From assembly GCA_004794655.1 (NCBI GenBank), contig SMMW01000001.1, forward strand, positions 7,302,501-7,366,500: DNA of 64,000 nucleotides. Reading direction: 5' to 3'. The notes under the pieces were generated by a model. The model saw only the letters and a list, made by a program, of their open reading frames with translations. It had not been told where the DNA came from and made no database searches. Of this stretch, positions 28,493-40,800 are shown piece by piece; positions within the stretch are counted from its first letter, which is position 1; the number at the start of each line of letters is the position of its first letter. The translations under genes and the position numbers were made by a program. This stretch comes from Marisa cornuarietis (taxonomy: Eukaryota; Mollusca; Gastropoda; Architaenioglossa; Ampullariidae).

Positions 28493-28680
28493 CTGCTCGG
28501 TGGCGCAACGGTTAGCGCCGATCATCAGTACAATGAAGGTTGACTGTCCTGGGTTCAACTCTCGTCTTGGGCAGGATGTTCTTTCTCTGCATGTGGCATC
28601 TGTTTACAGGGTATGGCTGCCTTGCCATGATATACCATTAGTTGCTGGCTAGGCGTAAGACATTAATTTCCCCCACCCCT
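28493..28680 (+). repeat. tRNA-derived SINE
   Basis: A Pol III box A (TGGCGCAACGG, 28501-28511) and box B (GGTTCAACTCT, 28552-28562) lie 41 nt apart in a tRNA-like head. An unrelated body follows, with a conserved tail (TTAGTTGCTGGCTAGGCGTA…AATTTCCCCCACCCC). The stems do not form a good cloverleaf, so this is a SINE and not a tRNA gene. Confidence 0.82.
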
Positions 28681-28958
28681 TGCTTTGGCTACTAGCTATA
28701 TTTTTTTTAAATATTAATAATTTAGCGTGTTTTAGAAAGACTAAAACTATTATTTATGGGTTGTGTTTATACCGTGTATCTTTATTTGTCTAGAGGATTA
28801 AATCAGCCGATACATAATTATCGCGACGAATTGTGTCACGTGGTCAATTATAGACATCACAAACTTGTGTCATCAGTCTACAGCTACTTCGACCTCCAAA
28901 TCATCCCACGCTACGACCCTCGCATTGCTGTATGGTCCCTACAAGCCTGGTACCAAAC

Positions 28959-29589
28959 ACCGTGTTTCTTCGAAAATAAGACCTAACCCGAAAAAATAAG
29001 CCTTAGAATGATTACAGTAAGCCCTACTCTAAATATGAGATCGTCAACCAGGGGCCAGTTGCACGACACATTTCTAATTTTAAACACTTTTAGGCCTTAA
29101 CTCTATTTAGGTAATTAGTTTAAAGTGCACACCACAGTTTTAGAATTTTTAAAACTAAAACTGCTTTAAGTAAGGTAAAGTTGTTTAAGTCTGACTTTCC
29201 GTCCTGTCAGTACAATTTTTTGTATGTTTTTCTGCAATCCATCAAAATGGCTAAGAAGAGATTTTGCTTCTTTAGAACAGTTTTAAGGTTTAGAAACGTG
29301 TTGTGCAACTGGCCCCAGACCGACGGATTTCGTTCTTCCGTTGAAACCCACCACATGCGTACTGAATTACAAAATATTGAGATCAATATGTAAATTAATA
29401 TTATTATATTAATCCTTAAAATTATCACGGAGAGTGAGTAAACGGGAAATTCAGATGCACAAAAATTTCAAGCCAAAATTAAGAGTTTGAAGAGTTATGA
29501 CAACGTTGCAGAAGATGATGACAGGACTAACACCTCTTTTGCAGCAAAAAGTAATATAAGACCCGGTCTTATTTTGGGGGAAACACGGT
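28959..29589. mobile_element. ACCGTGTTTC-terminus element, host of a nested MITE
   Basis: The left end ACCGTGTTTCTTCGAAAATA pairs with the right end (reverse complement ACCGTGTTTCCCCCAAAATA); both continue into AAGACC. The body shows no transposase frame. A 266-bp element with different termini sits inside. The target duplication is unclear. Confidence 0.7.
29051..29316. mobile_element. 266-bp MITE with GGGGCCAGTTGCAC termini
   Basis: A 27-bp terminal inverted repeat: GGGGCCAGTTGCACGACAC at the left pairs with the reverse complement of GTGTTGTGCAACTGGCCCC at the right, and continues into ATTTCTAA/TTAGAAA. The interior is AT-rich and non-coding. Confidence 0.82.
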
Positions 29590-29813
29590 ACTACTCTCGC
29601 ACTACATTCAGAACTGGAAGTCCTAAATCGTCAACGCTACCGACATCGAGTAGCGAACACATTAGATGCCACAAGTACCAAACAAAATGTTTGACGGGAT
29701 CTAAGCACGCGTGTCTACCGAAAACACTGCTCTCAAAGTTTCATGTTCATACTTTTAGCGCTTCGCTGCAGTGTTTCAAAAAAAAAAAAATCCGCCTTTT
29801 GTTTGTCATGTCG

Positions 29814-29825
29814 CGTGTGTGTGTG

Positions 29826-29867
<42 letters not shown>
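29814..29867. repeat. (GT)n microsatellite
   Basis: GT repeat with one GC step, in opposite orientation to most CA tracts here. Confidence 0.98.
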
Positions 29868-30350
29868 GTAAGCGCCAGTGTGAATGAAAGAAAGAAGAGT
29901 TCTGCATCCTGTTTGCAAACGTGTCAGAGGAAGTGGAGTCTTGAAAGACAAGCGCCATCGATCCGTAGGCCATCGATGACGCCTCCCTGTACCACGTGAC
30001 CCGACAAAAAAAAACTAGTGGCAACAAAGTGAAAGCTTCACGTAAGATCTACAGACCGCTTTTTTAAAGACTTTGTTTTCAAGTGAGTCTCTTCCATCAG
30101 CAGACCCAACGACTGAATGTAAAATGAGACCAGCGCAAAACAAACGGGGAACCAAAAACGGACATTTGCACGCGCTTTTCTGCGGAGGAGGCAGGAAAGT
30201 AGCGACAGAGATGCGAGAATCAAACAAAAGGAAATGGAAGAAGCAAAAGCTTGAACAAATGGAATCTGATGACGCTAACAAAGACACAAGCATGCCATCA
30301 GAACCAGAGGGACGATGTGGTGGTTAGGGTTAGAGAGAGTACCGTGTTTC

Positions 30351-30480
30351 CCCAAAAATAAGACCGTGGTTATCGTATACTTGCCGCGAGTACCCGCCGT
30401 CGGTTCAATAGTCAGTAACGATGACAGTAGAGATAAGAGGTGTTAGGGCTTATATTCAGGGGATGTCTTATTTTTTCATG
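30351..30480. mobile_element. Second, partial ACCGTGTTTC element
   Basis: The left end TACCGTGTTTCCCCAAAAAT continues into AAGACC. A degraded inner part (GGGCTTATATTCAGGGGATG, TCTTATTTTTTCATG) follows. It is interrupted by a segment shared with 26750-26791. Confidence 0.6.
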
Positions 30481-33400
30481 CACAAAAATATATATTTATT
30501 CAAGTAAAAAAAAACTACATTTATTCTAATACAGTTAGAGAGAGAGAGAGGCGGGCATGCATAATGCATGGTGCACTAAGTGTGCATCTCGCTCTTTGTC
30601 TTTATTTCAAGCCAGTGGAGTGACAAGAATAAACAGCAAGGCTTTGCGTCGGTTTTCCTGTAACCAACAAGATTTCTTATCCAGAAATTATATAGGTATG
30701 GTTACCCCCCACCTCCAACATAAACAAATCCAGACCTTTTTTTAAAATCCGTTCAACCATTTCCAGATCCAGTTTAAGGGTTTCTTCTTCGTTCGGCAGA
30801 TAGGTTATACAATAAGCTTCCCTTCCCAATGGATCACACACACACACACACACTGGCCATGCGGCGAAAGTCGTTTGCCGTCCGCTGAACTTGTAGGATG
30901 TGGGATGGAGTGCGCTTTGCGTAGCCTCACTCGAACTGGGTCGTGTCTGCAATACCTGTCTTCTTAACATTATCTAACTTCACCCCAGGCCACAGTGCTT
31001 CGTTCGACGGTAGCAGATGAGGGTCTGGCTAACCCGTGTGGAAACTATTTTCAAACCAATGTGCTTTATCATATAAAAGAACCCTTTTCCCCAGATCTGA
31101 CCGAACCACTCAGTTTCGTTCTCTGGTGACTTTCTCCGGTCACGAAAGCTGAAAGTTTGATAACATGTAAAATAAAGACAGGGAATGGGAGTGTCCAAGT
31201 ACAATTAATCGCTAACAGTCTGCACAACCTGTAGCAGTCTACCCCTTCCCCCACCGGCCATCCCCTCCCCTCACGAGACAGGAGAAGATTTAAATGTGGG
31301 AGATCAAATGCTGCCATTTCAAAGCCAGTTTGAAACCCACAGTCCATCCGTGCCGCATGGGCAACCCTGTCAACCTTGATCTGAAATGATTACAGACATA
31401 TCATGCACTTTCAAATCCAGAGAATCTCCTCCTCTCGAGTGAAACTAGGAGCTCTCGTCGCGGTTCACGGACGACTGACGTTTGGCACGTGCGTTTCACG
31501 CTCTCGTGACTTTGCGCGACAAACTACCGCTTTGCGGCGTCTCATCGTAGAGACCTATCATCAATACACGGCTTCTGCGGTTCACACTCTGCTAAGGAGG
31601 ACGGGAAGTCGACACAAAGCGGTGTGAGAGGATCCACCCCGCCTCACAGACTCAAACTAGACACGCTCCAACACTTTCCAAAGGATGCGGTGACAGTAAT
31701 TACACGTCGACCATGAGGTTCGTATGTCGAAAGGTTTGATCATGTTCGGAAGTTACCGCCTACTCTTGAAATGACTTACGAAAAGCTATCGTTAACTAGG
31801 AAATGTACAAACCACGATAGATGATTAGGTCTTTAGACTGGTTGCTTGCGAGTCAGAAGGGTGTTGAGCGGGTCATCTCCCAGTCTACACAAATTGTAAA
31901 GTCAAAAATCGTTGGAATCGAAGAAACCAGCTCATCTGTGACTTCTGGAAAGGATGACAACCCAAATCTAATCGTTCCTGATGATGGATAAAATAATTAA
32001 AAGAAAAACAAGGTTACCTGTATTTGCACATCGTTTATATCTATCAGTCGCGTAACTTTTAGACATCTTACCATCCTACATGTCTGTGAGCCATCAGGCA
32101 TTTTCCGCGAAAGTAACCACAATACCAAAAGGCACAGATGACATCCTCTTGCCGCAAACTCTGTGCACCAAAGCAACAAAAGAGAAATAAATTGAGCCCC
32201 AGACGACACTTCACATCTGACCCCTAACGTGTTTTCACGCTGACGATGATCGCCTTTGGCGCTGATCGAAGTGAGACTTGTTAGCGGCGGTCCCTCCGAG
32301 CCTTGTTACCTCCGCATCTGCTGGTGCCTCGCATGCAAGAGGGCACTCTGTCATTTCGCGAGTCGACGCAAATTGGAGGTGCAGCACATTTTACCTTCGT
32401 GTTTCCAGAGCGACTGCCCCCTGATGCCAGATTTGTTGGACCACAGGGGGCACACGCATGACTTGAAATGTTTGTTGACGATTTAAGTCCGAGTGGGGTT
32501 GGCTGTTAGGAAGGAATGAGCTTAGCCTGACTTTTGAAATCTCTAGTGCTGGATGGGAGTATGCCCACGCCCAAGCATGAGAGAGAGAAAGAAAAAAACC
32601 CTCAAAAGTCGAGGACATTTCACAGCATGTATCAAACAATGCAAACATTTTGAAAAATCGTGCACAAACGTTCAACCAGTTGTATACGTACCTTATACAT
32701 TTTACTGGTTTTCCTGTGCTGCTCTGTGATTGTGGTTAATCTTTCTGGCTGTTTAGCGTTGATCAATATTTATGTACCAACAATCCAATATTTATGGAAT
32801 GTAAATACCCGTGAAAACAGCTGACTGAGGGACATAAATGTTAAGGTGCTTAGCGACAGTCCTACGTTCAGACAGAAACTTCATCCAGCATGCGAGCTGC
32901 TTTTTCTCAAGATCAGTACAAAGTATTATTGTATTAATAGTGTTTCTGAGACGCAAAGTAAACGATCTATTTATAATCGTTAAAATAAATTATCGGCACG
33001 TAACGCAAAGGAGTTTTGTCGCGAAAGGCTGGCATTGTGCACAGAGGTCTTTGGTTCCATCTTTAATTAAACATTAGTCTCAACTGCAGGTAACCGCCAT
33101 TTACAATGGCAGACAACGAGTTGCTTACATACAAATCAGGCTTCTTTAGAGCCACGTAAATGACTTATTTTTCCCCTTTTTTTGTTTGGGGTGGGGGGGA
33201 CTGACACTAGACCCAAGAGGTACGATCTGGTCAAATGTACTAGTTATCACATCTGCCCAACATAACTTGAACAGGTGCGAACTAGTGCTTTTAACCAAAA
33301 AGTGACTAGTTACACTAAAATGATTCAAGTGACCATTTTTCCTCTCATGTTTTGATTTTTTAAGCGCTTCTTATCTATCTTAAATTTCATGTGATTTCAA

Positions 33401-35077
33401 ACACTTCTGTGCACCTCTGGTGGCGTTTTTTTCATAAGGAACGTTCTCTGAGATGAGATAACTTTTGATTATCGTTTGTTTTCCGGTGACGGCCAGACAC
33501 ATTTATTTTTTTCCAAGTACAATCCAGTCAATTCCACGTGCAAAGACGGGGGACAAAATGTCCAGGACTAAAATGAACAAAATTCAGTAGATCACATTTA
33601 CTTGTCACTTATCAATGAAAGCAATGACAAGTTCATTTGGCCTGACCCCTTCTGTCCTATTAGCTCGTAAATAGTCCTATTCTCATACCCAAAGGGATCC
33701 ACTTCTGTCATGTCACGGTTGACGTATTCAACATTCACACGGAGACACAGCAATTATCCGAAGTTTTATGTCTAGGCAAACATTTATCACCACTGAAGAC
33801 AGCTCGATCGTCTTTGAAGGAGGAATTAAATCGGCGCTGTGCCGCCGAGCTCATGTCTCCTGTCTACAGAATTCTGCGATGGCCAACTATTCGACTTACC
33901 ACCGTTAAGGCCTTTTTTAATCGGACACATTTGGACAATCATTAGACCAAGTTTGGGAACATTTTCATATAATCATGTAAAAAAGGTTCGATGGCATTTG
34001 TTAAAAAGAACCTTTGATCTGCAGCGTGTCGTCCAAACACTGCGGAGGGAGGAAGTAAGCATGTTGTGACAGTGAGGAACAGTACAGCTCACGTTTTAAC
34101 TCTGGTCTTCATTTCTACATCCTGATCCAAGCTGTTTATCCTTGGTTATGTTGGCGTTTGTTAGTATCCAACATTCTGAGGAAAGAATGAAGCGATCCCT
34201 TTCCCCTGTTAAACTGAGTGATCCGTGAAGCTGAATAATCTGTTCACTTCTTACCCCACCCTATCCCTATATCATCCTCTGTTGTCTCTGCACTATGATC
34301 AGTACAGATAAGCCATCTTCTATAATCAGCATAGAGGACTGAATGCGGCAAAAGGGAGCTGTGTGGTTTTCCTTGTACTAAAAAAATAACAGCTTGTGTA
34401 GTCACTCAGTTTAACTCCTGCCCTCTCCCAGTAAGTACACCAGAAGGCACGTTGCTTTTTTTTCTTGTCCACAGATGATCATGCATGGCTCCTACAACTG
34501 AACTTTTTTTAGGCTACACCGAATCCCTAAATCATGGCTCTGCAAGCGGCATCTTGTTACAGGGCTGGCCTTATAGCCTTAGTTGCTGACTCGGTGTAAA
34601 ACGCCAATTTCCCCCACCCCCTCTAAATCCTGAACAAAAAAAGGGGGGGAAAAAAGAACTAAACAGCTAATGATTTAGGCCTGTGACGCTTAGCAGTTAC
34701 TGCACATAGCAACGATGCTGTTCGGCACTTAGTAACAAAAGTGCTTATCTGCACTATCAAATGTAGTGAGTACCACTGTATCACCTCAGAAAAGTGGAAC
34801 TTGCAACCAGGACTGTCAGTGAGCAAGGATCCAGGTTACAGGGAAACAACTAGAGACAAATGTTCCTAACAATAATGCTACTACCCTTACTGAAGGTCTA
34901 TCTAAGAAGCAAACAACTGACTTTCAACATAACTTTCACTGGACTATTAAATTAATGGAGTACAATATGATTTTCCAGCATTGGCTAAATGTATGTGATT
35001 AGGTAGCTATAAATAAGCAGTAAAAAACATATTCCACACATCAGACAAAGATTGCAATGTAAAAAAACGAGAACATT
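30481..35077. other. No gene recognised upstream of the PARP1 3' end
   Basis: Contains the SINE tail at 34485-34626, a short CA run at 30836-30853 and unassigned sequence. No conserved protein segment was seen on either strand. Confidence 0.6.
34485..34626 (+). repeat. SINE 3' part, same family
   Basis: Shares the tail with the copy at 28493: GGCATCTTGTTACAGGG, TTAGTTGCTGACTCGGTG, then CCAATTTCCCCCACCCC. The tRNA-like head is missing or too decayed to see. Confidence 0.75.
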
Positions 35078-35083
35078 TTTATT
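35078..35083 (-). terminator. Candidate PARP1 polyadenylation signal
   Basis: An AATAAA hexamer on the minus strand, about 690 nt after the PARP1 stop codon. The intervening sequence is AT-rich with no recognisable coding, consistent with a 3' UTR. The true cleavage site cannot be seen. Confidence 0.45.
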
Positions 35084-35774
35084 CCTAGCTGACTGAAAAA
35101 TTATTGTAATTGCTTCATAGATCTGCAAGCATAAATACAGTCAACAGAAATATTACAATGATGGGTGCAACACTTAAATTCTTGCTTTCTTTCTCTCAAT
35201 GAGCAGCTGCTTACAAAACAAATATGATGAATCATTAAAAATGTACGTACTTGCAAAATAACAACAAATCTCTAAATGTGACAGTTGAACATTTCTTTTA
35301 CATGTGTAACAGCTTTTGTTCTTCAAAGTTTTTTTAATTAGGGACTGGAAACTGACACTGAAGGGACAGAAACCAATGCAAATGTTTTTAGTTATAAAAA
35401 TGGACATCAAAAACGGATGCATATAAATTTCTACTTTCACATGATGCAAAAAAAAGACGTTCACACAGTCCATATTTTTCACATTTGCTGCAGAAAGGTG
35501 CAGCTTTTTCTAACATAAAATGATTAGAGTAAACTGGGTCACACTGGCTTTGTGCTCCTCACCCTTACTGAAAACTCCCAAGACTTACTATAAAATAAGA
35601 CACAATAGAACATTTAAAAATTTCAAATGTACTGAACAGATTTCTGTTCAACAATCTGCAAAGAACAAACTGCTACAACATAAATCACAGAACCAAAGCA
35701 CAACTGTCACAGACGTCAAAGCATGCATGATGGAAGAAAAGGGATTCACAAATGTCTGTACGGTTATCTGTTCA

Positions 35775-37829
35775 TTACCACTTGTAGTTGAACTTGGTTT
35801 TAAGCATGTATTTAATGTTGACCTGTGCCACATCATAGACAATGTATCTGGACATTCATAAGGAAAAAAATTATACCATCATGCAAACTCATACACTCCT
35901 CTAAAATGCTGTAGATTGTAGAAGTAATTAATCCCTAGCTATTTAAACAGACTTTTTTCTCACTGTGTCACACTCATATGATGCTCTCACACATCAGCAG
36001 TACACATACATAACCACACATGTGCCCATACATCTACTCCTACACACACACACACATAAAACCACAAAGGATACTCATTGTATAACAGGCTGGAGTGGGC
36101 AACATCACCCTTAATGCCTGGGCCCAGTGGAATTATCATTCCATCATCTGTAGTGTATGACAAGGCTGGATCAGGCCTTGTCATTCCTACACCTGGAAAT
36201 GTCAAATAAACCATCCAACATGCTGTAAAAACTTTGTTTTAACATGCCACCATGCTAATGTGAGATTCAGGACAAAGAGAAGTGACTTTTGCATCCTTCA
36301 GAAGATAAGAAATAGCTGATCTCCCTTCTATTGTTTTTTTTGTTTTTTTTGCTACGCCAAGATGTTATGAGGCAAAAATGTACTAACCTTTTGTACTATG
36401 TTTGCCTTTGGGTAATTTTGTGACAAAGTTTGCTGTAGTTAGTTCATGCCTGCAATAATTTTCATTAAAAACAAGATTTTAAATCCCCATTTCAATTGTC
36501 TTAGCTTAATCTTAAAGGGCATAAATTAAATTGATATGTGAAGAGACAGACTTTATCTGTTTAAAATGGTTTAATACATTAATTTGAAGAAAAATAAGAA
36601 ACATACCAAGCAGAAGTTGTTAATTTATTCATGAAGATGCTTAAGTTACTATATTTATTTTTCATGTTTAAGCAACTTAATTTTTATGTTTAAAAGACAT
36701 CTGTATCTGATTTTAAACTATCTAAAATACATAAAGTCAAACTGACATGTTGCCAAGAGCCACTTCACACAGCAAAAGAAGGCCAATTGGATTTGTTTTG
36801 GATGTGCAGCAATAGTTTGCTGATTTTGACACCATGTCTGCAAAGTAAATTCCTTTCCCGAACATGTAACCAGTCTGAAAAAGAGATTAATGCATTGGCA
36901 GATTCTTGTTGAATTCTTTTTCTGCTTCCAGCACTTTGATAATACACAAACAGATGCATATAGTCCCCCATCCCTCTCCCAAATACCAATAAAATTCAAC
37001 TTCCATGAAACAGCTAGCAATAACTCAGCACAAAATGGGTTCTAAACAATATAGATCAAAATGAAAGTTAAAAAAAAAAACTATGCCCTACTTTCCATAT
37101 TTATAGGTACAATATGCAAACATAGCACATGTTCCTATGAAAGTAATTTACTATTATGCTACACATTAAAACTCAGAGCACTCATACCACAGGTGCTTCT
37201 GGTGGAGCAATACGAAGTCCTTGGGAAAGGATGCCAGCAAAGTTTGTGGTGCGAGAACCATGCCAAAGCAGTTGGCGATTATGCAGAGATTCAAAAGGCT
37301 GGAACTGCTCCCTTTCACCTTCTCGTGCCACCTTGAAAATCTGTCAGTCAGAAAGTTGCATAAAGTCTTGAATAGTCTCAACAAATTCACAAAGTAAGCC
37401 TCATATTTCAAGAAAAGAACTATTTTATAGCAAGAAATGTTTTGTTAAATGACATTAAATGGTCAGACACCCCTTTCTTGTCTTAAGCTACTGATTTCTA
37501 GCAAAGCAACCTATGCGAACAGTGTGATGATAGTCACATTCTCTGCTACAATCTGCCACTTTGGGACATGAGCTGATCACTGTGAGAGACTCAAAGTGGC
37601 CCACTGTATTAAACACTGCATTACATAGTCAAAGGAATTTGAAATATTGCCAATCACTGGGTCTGAAAAGCTGTAACTAAGGTTATGATGTTGCTGATAC
37701 TGTGCAGGTGATATTATGATATTCACTTACATCCAGAACTTCCAAGCTGTACTGTGTATGCGTAGCAGCATGTGTGTTCTTTACATATGTAACCAGTCGA
37801 TCGAACAAGTCGCTTTCCTTGTCTAAAGG
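35775..37829 (-). other. PARP1: PARP1 ART catalytic-domain exons
   Basis: Exons are 37731-37829, 37188-37340, 36747-36874, 36388-36449, 36075-36192 and 35775-35847. They show the H-Y-E signature: [20 protein letters not shown] (H852), [20 protein letters not shown] (Y886) and SLLYNEYIVYD (E979). The E979 codon is split GA|A by the last intron. The C-terminus is [15 protein letters not shown] then TAA. Confidence 0.96.
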
Positions 37830-40800
37830 CTGAAAAAACAACAAAAAAGATGTCAACTAGTACATTATAAAACATTCGTAACTTACATATTTTAGCACCA
37901 CACATACACATTCACTCACTCATTTACTCACATATTCTATATGACCACCTATGAATCCATATGCAGCAGACGACCAACACAAAAAAGCGAAGATTTTAAA
38001 TACCTTAAGCAAGAAATCTTTTCAAATAAATGTTTCCCAAATTGAGTTATGCACTAAACCTAGATTTCACCACAGTTAAAGAAAGAAGTGAGAGTTATCA
38101 AATATCAAATGCATGCTCTCCAAAGTTCATACCTCCATAACACACTTGAGTTTCTTGTAGTGAGCATCAATGGGATCATCACCTTCATCTGCACCCTTGA
38201 GCAAGCTGTATGCCACTTCAATCTCCAACAGATTGTCCAGCATCTCAGTTTTGGTTTTTATGGCCTCTGCTGTGTCCAGCAGCTTAATTTTGCCCATGCC
38301 AAAGTCATGAGGAATAAGTGTGTAGAAACGATTGGTAGCATCCACAAACTGAGTCTGTGATCCCTTGTTCTCCACAAGCTAGATTAAAACGTTTGTGAGG
38401 TTTTTTAAAGTATTATTATACTAAGATCAAAGTGCAATATAACATAAAGGCAAGTCTCTCTGTACTAAACCCAGAAAACCCTGGGATTTAACAGTGTAAT
38501 AGTGACCATGACTGCATCAATGGTCAGTGAACAATGGCTATGTATTGACTCTGGCAGCTAAAAGCAACACATTATCCCCAGTAAACCACATGCACCAGTT
38601 CAAACTTAAGTTTATAATAGTGTGTGTCACAAGGGCCTTTCGTCTCACTTTAACGGGTACAGCTATATGGAAAGACGGCATGAACATTACTAAAATCAGC
38701 CATCAATTTTAACATTTGCAGGAAAAACATTTTTACCTGCTGAAGTTCTGTGAGAATTTTATAGGCAGACTCAATTTGTCTTTTTGAGAGCTTTCCTAGT
38801 GGCATCTTTTTCATGTCAATCTGCAAAAAACAAAAATTTCTTGATACAAATTTTAAACCTTCAATATTCATGTCAGTTTGAAGTGACCAAGGCCTGATGC
38901 TTTGACTGGTCAAAAGTAAGAAAAAAATGACAATTTGTAATATAATGAATGAACTCTTTACTGATTAGGCCTAGGCCCATTTCAAGGGGAGGAGTGAGCA
39001 ACCATGACAGCAAACATCCTGGTTATAAACTAAAATGCTAATGCAATTCTGTAAAATCTACCACATTATCATTATACATTAGCAAACATCCTGGTTATAA
39101 ACTAAAATGCTAATACAATTCTGTAAAATCTACCACATTATCCTTATACATTAGCAACAATAGTTGATAATTGTAATTGGCTGTGATCAAGAGGGTATCC
39201 CTCTATCAAAGTATGTGAGACTGAGAGGGGGGAGGATAAGACATATATCTATCAGGTAGGGATGAGAGGTTCAATTACTAATCAGCTAGTAGTCTGAACT
39301 TGTGTGTCTATTACAAATCACATACAGAAAACATGTTGTGGCATTTGTGCTTTTAAAGGCTTGCTTCTAACATCAAGTACTTTATATACATAGTTATGAT
39401 TAAATTTACATCATTAGTGGTATACACATGTAACAATAGCAATAACATCAATATTAAATAGTAATGGTTTTTATTTTATCCTAAAGTTGTTTTGTCTGTC
39501 AGCAAACAAAGTGCAATCGTAAATGTAGTTTGGAACTAATGTGGCATTATAACATAGTTGTGTAAGGATACATACAGATGACTCATATATTCAAATAAGT
39601 GGAAAATGTAGTTGTGGAAAAATATACAATGTCCCTATTAAAAATAAGTTCCATGTTCTCTTGCAAGCACACATATAGATTGCACACCCATACATGCACA
39701 CGCACATCCTCTTTAGTGCACCATATCCTTATTTCTCCTTGTAAGTGCCTTATAAAAAGATGCTAACCCCTGACATAAGGATAGAAAGCCTAAAGCAGGA
39801 AATATTTATCAAATTATTATTAGTCACAGGACATCATATAACCTCTATATGACATTCCTGTATGTAATGGGCTTTAATCTACACAACTTTTCTTATTTTC
39901 GATGCATTGTAAATAAAAGAGGCAAGGCGTAGTGTAATTAGCATTCTGTTCTCTGACATCAAGAGTGAGAAATGGAAAAGGGAAGGGTGATTAAAGTATT
40001 TTTAGGGATGAAGAGTTTACAAAGGTCCATATATTTAGGGCATACAAGGAGAAAGTGCTGTTCAGTTTCAACTGTTTCAGGGCAAAAGGGGCAGTTCAAG
40101 CATTCTGAGTTAAGCAATAACGCTGCTGGTGGCATTTAAGTATACATGTAGTTATACCCATTCTAAAGTTTATGAAAGTATCTCTTATGCCTCTGTGTTT
40201 CAACCAGACAAGGTATTTGCTTAAAATAATATGAGTCTTGAATGTACTATATGGGAAATATCTTGAACTGCTTTGGATAGCATCATGCCACTGCTGGTGG
40301 TGACGGTCTATCAGTCTCTGTTTCAGGATTTGTATTAAAAAAAAAAGTTTATCATCTCCAGTACCTTGACTTTTCCACACCATGCCAAAACCATATTTCT
40401 AAAAAACATAATAAAGTGTAGCCACGTTTTCTTGTTTTGTTCCTGCAGAAGTGTTAACATTAAATAGGCTTTTTTCTGGAGTTAAGTTTGTGGCATTTTC
40501 AGCAAATGGAGCCAATATCCAACATACCGCACTGATGCATTAACAGACAATGGGAATCTACCACATTCCCCATGTGTCAGCAAGTTAGGTGTCCTTGTTG
40601 TGACTCCTAAAAATCTTTTCATTGCAAAGATGTAAACCTTCTCAATGCTATCATTACTGGTGCACAGACCCCATATTTCAGAGCCATATAAAAGTATTGG
40701 CTAGACCTGGGAATCAAAAAATTTGAAAAACAAGTTGGGTGAAGTATCACCAATGTACCATAGCAGGTTATGAATAATTGTAAGTACCCTCTTTGCCTTT

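Noticed and set aside
28494..28573. Possible tRNA gene
   Set aside because: Pol III boxes are present but the stems do not pair well and the sequence continues into a SINE body with a tail shared at 34485-34626.
29733..30027. Frames through the (GT)n/(CA)n tracts, here and at other microsatellites
   Set aside because: Dinucleotide repeats are open in all frames; the peptides are Val-Cys or His-Thr runs with no conserved flank.
30073..30327. Plus-strand 84-codon frame with a Lys-rich middle
   Set aside because: No recognised motif, no partner exons, and it ends beside a transposon end at 30351.
35520..35861. Plus-strand 113-codon frame over the PARP1 3' end
   Set aside because: It is the antisense shadow of the last PARP1 exon and its 3' UTR.
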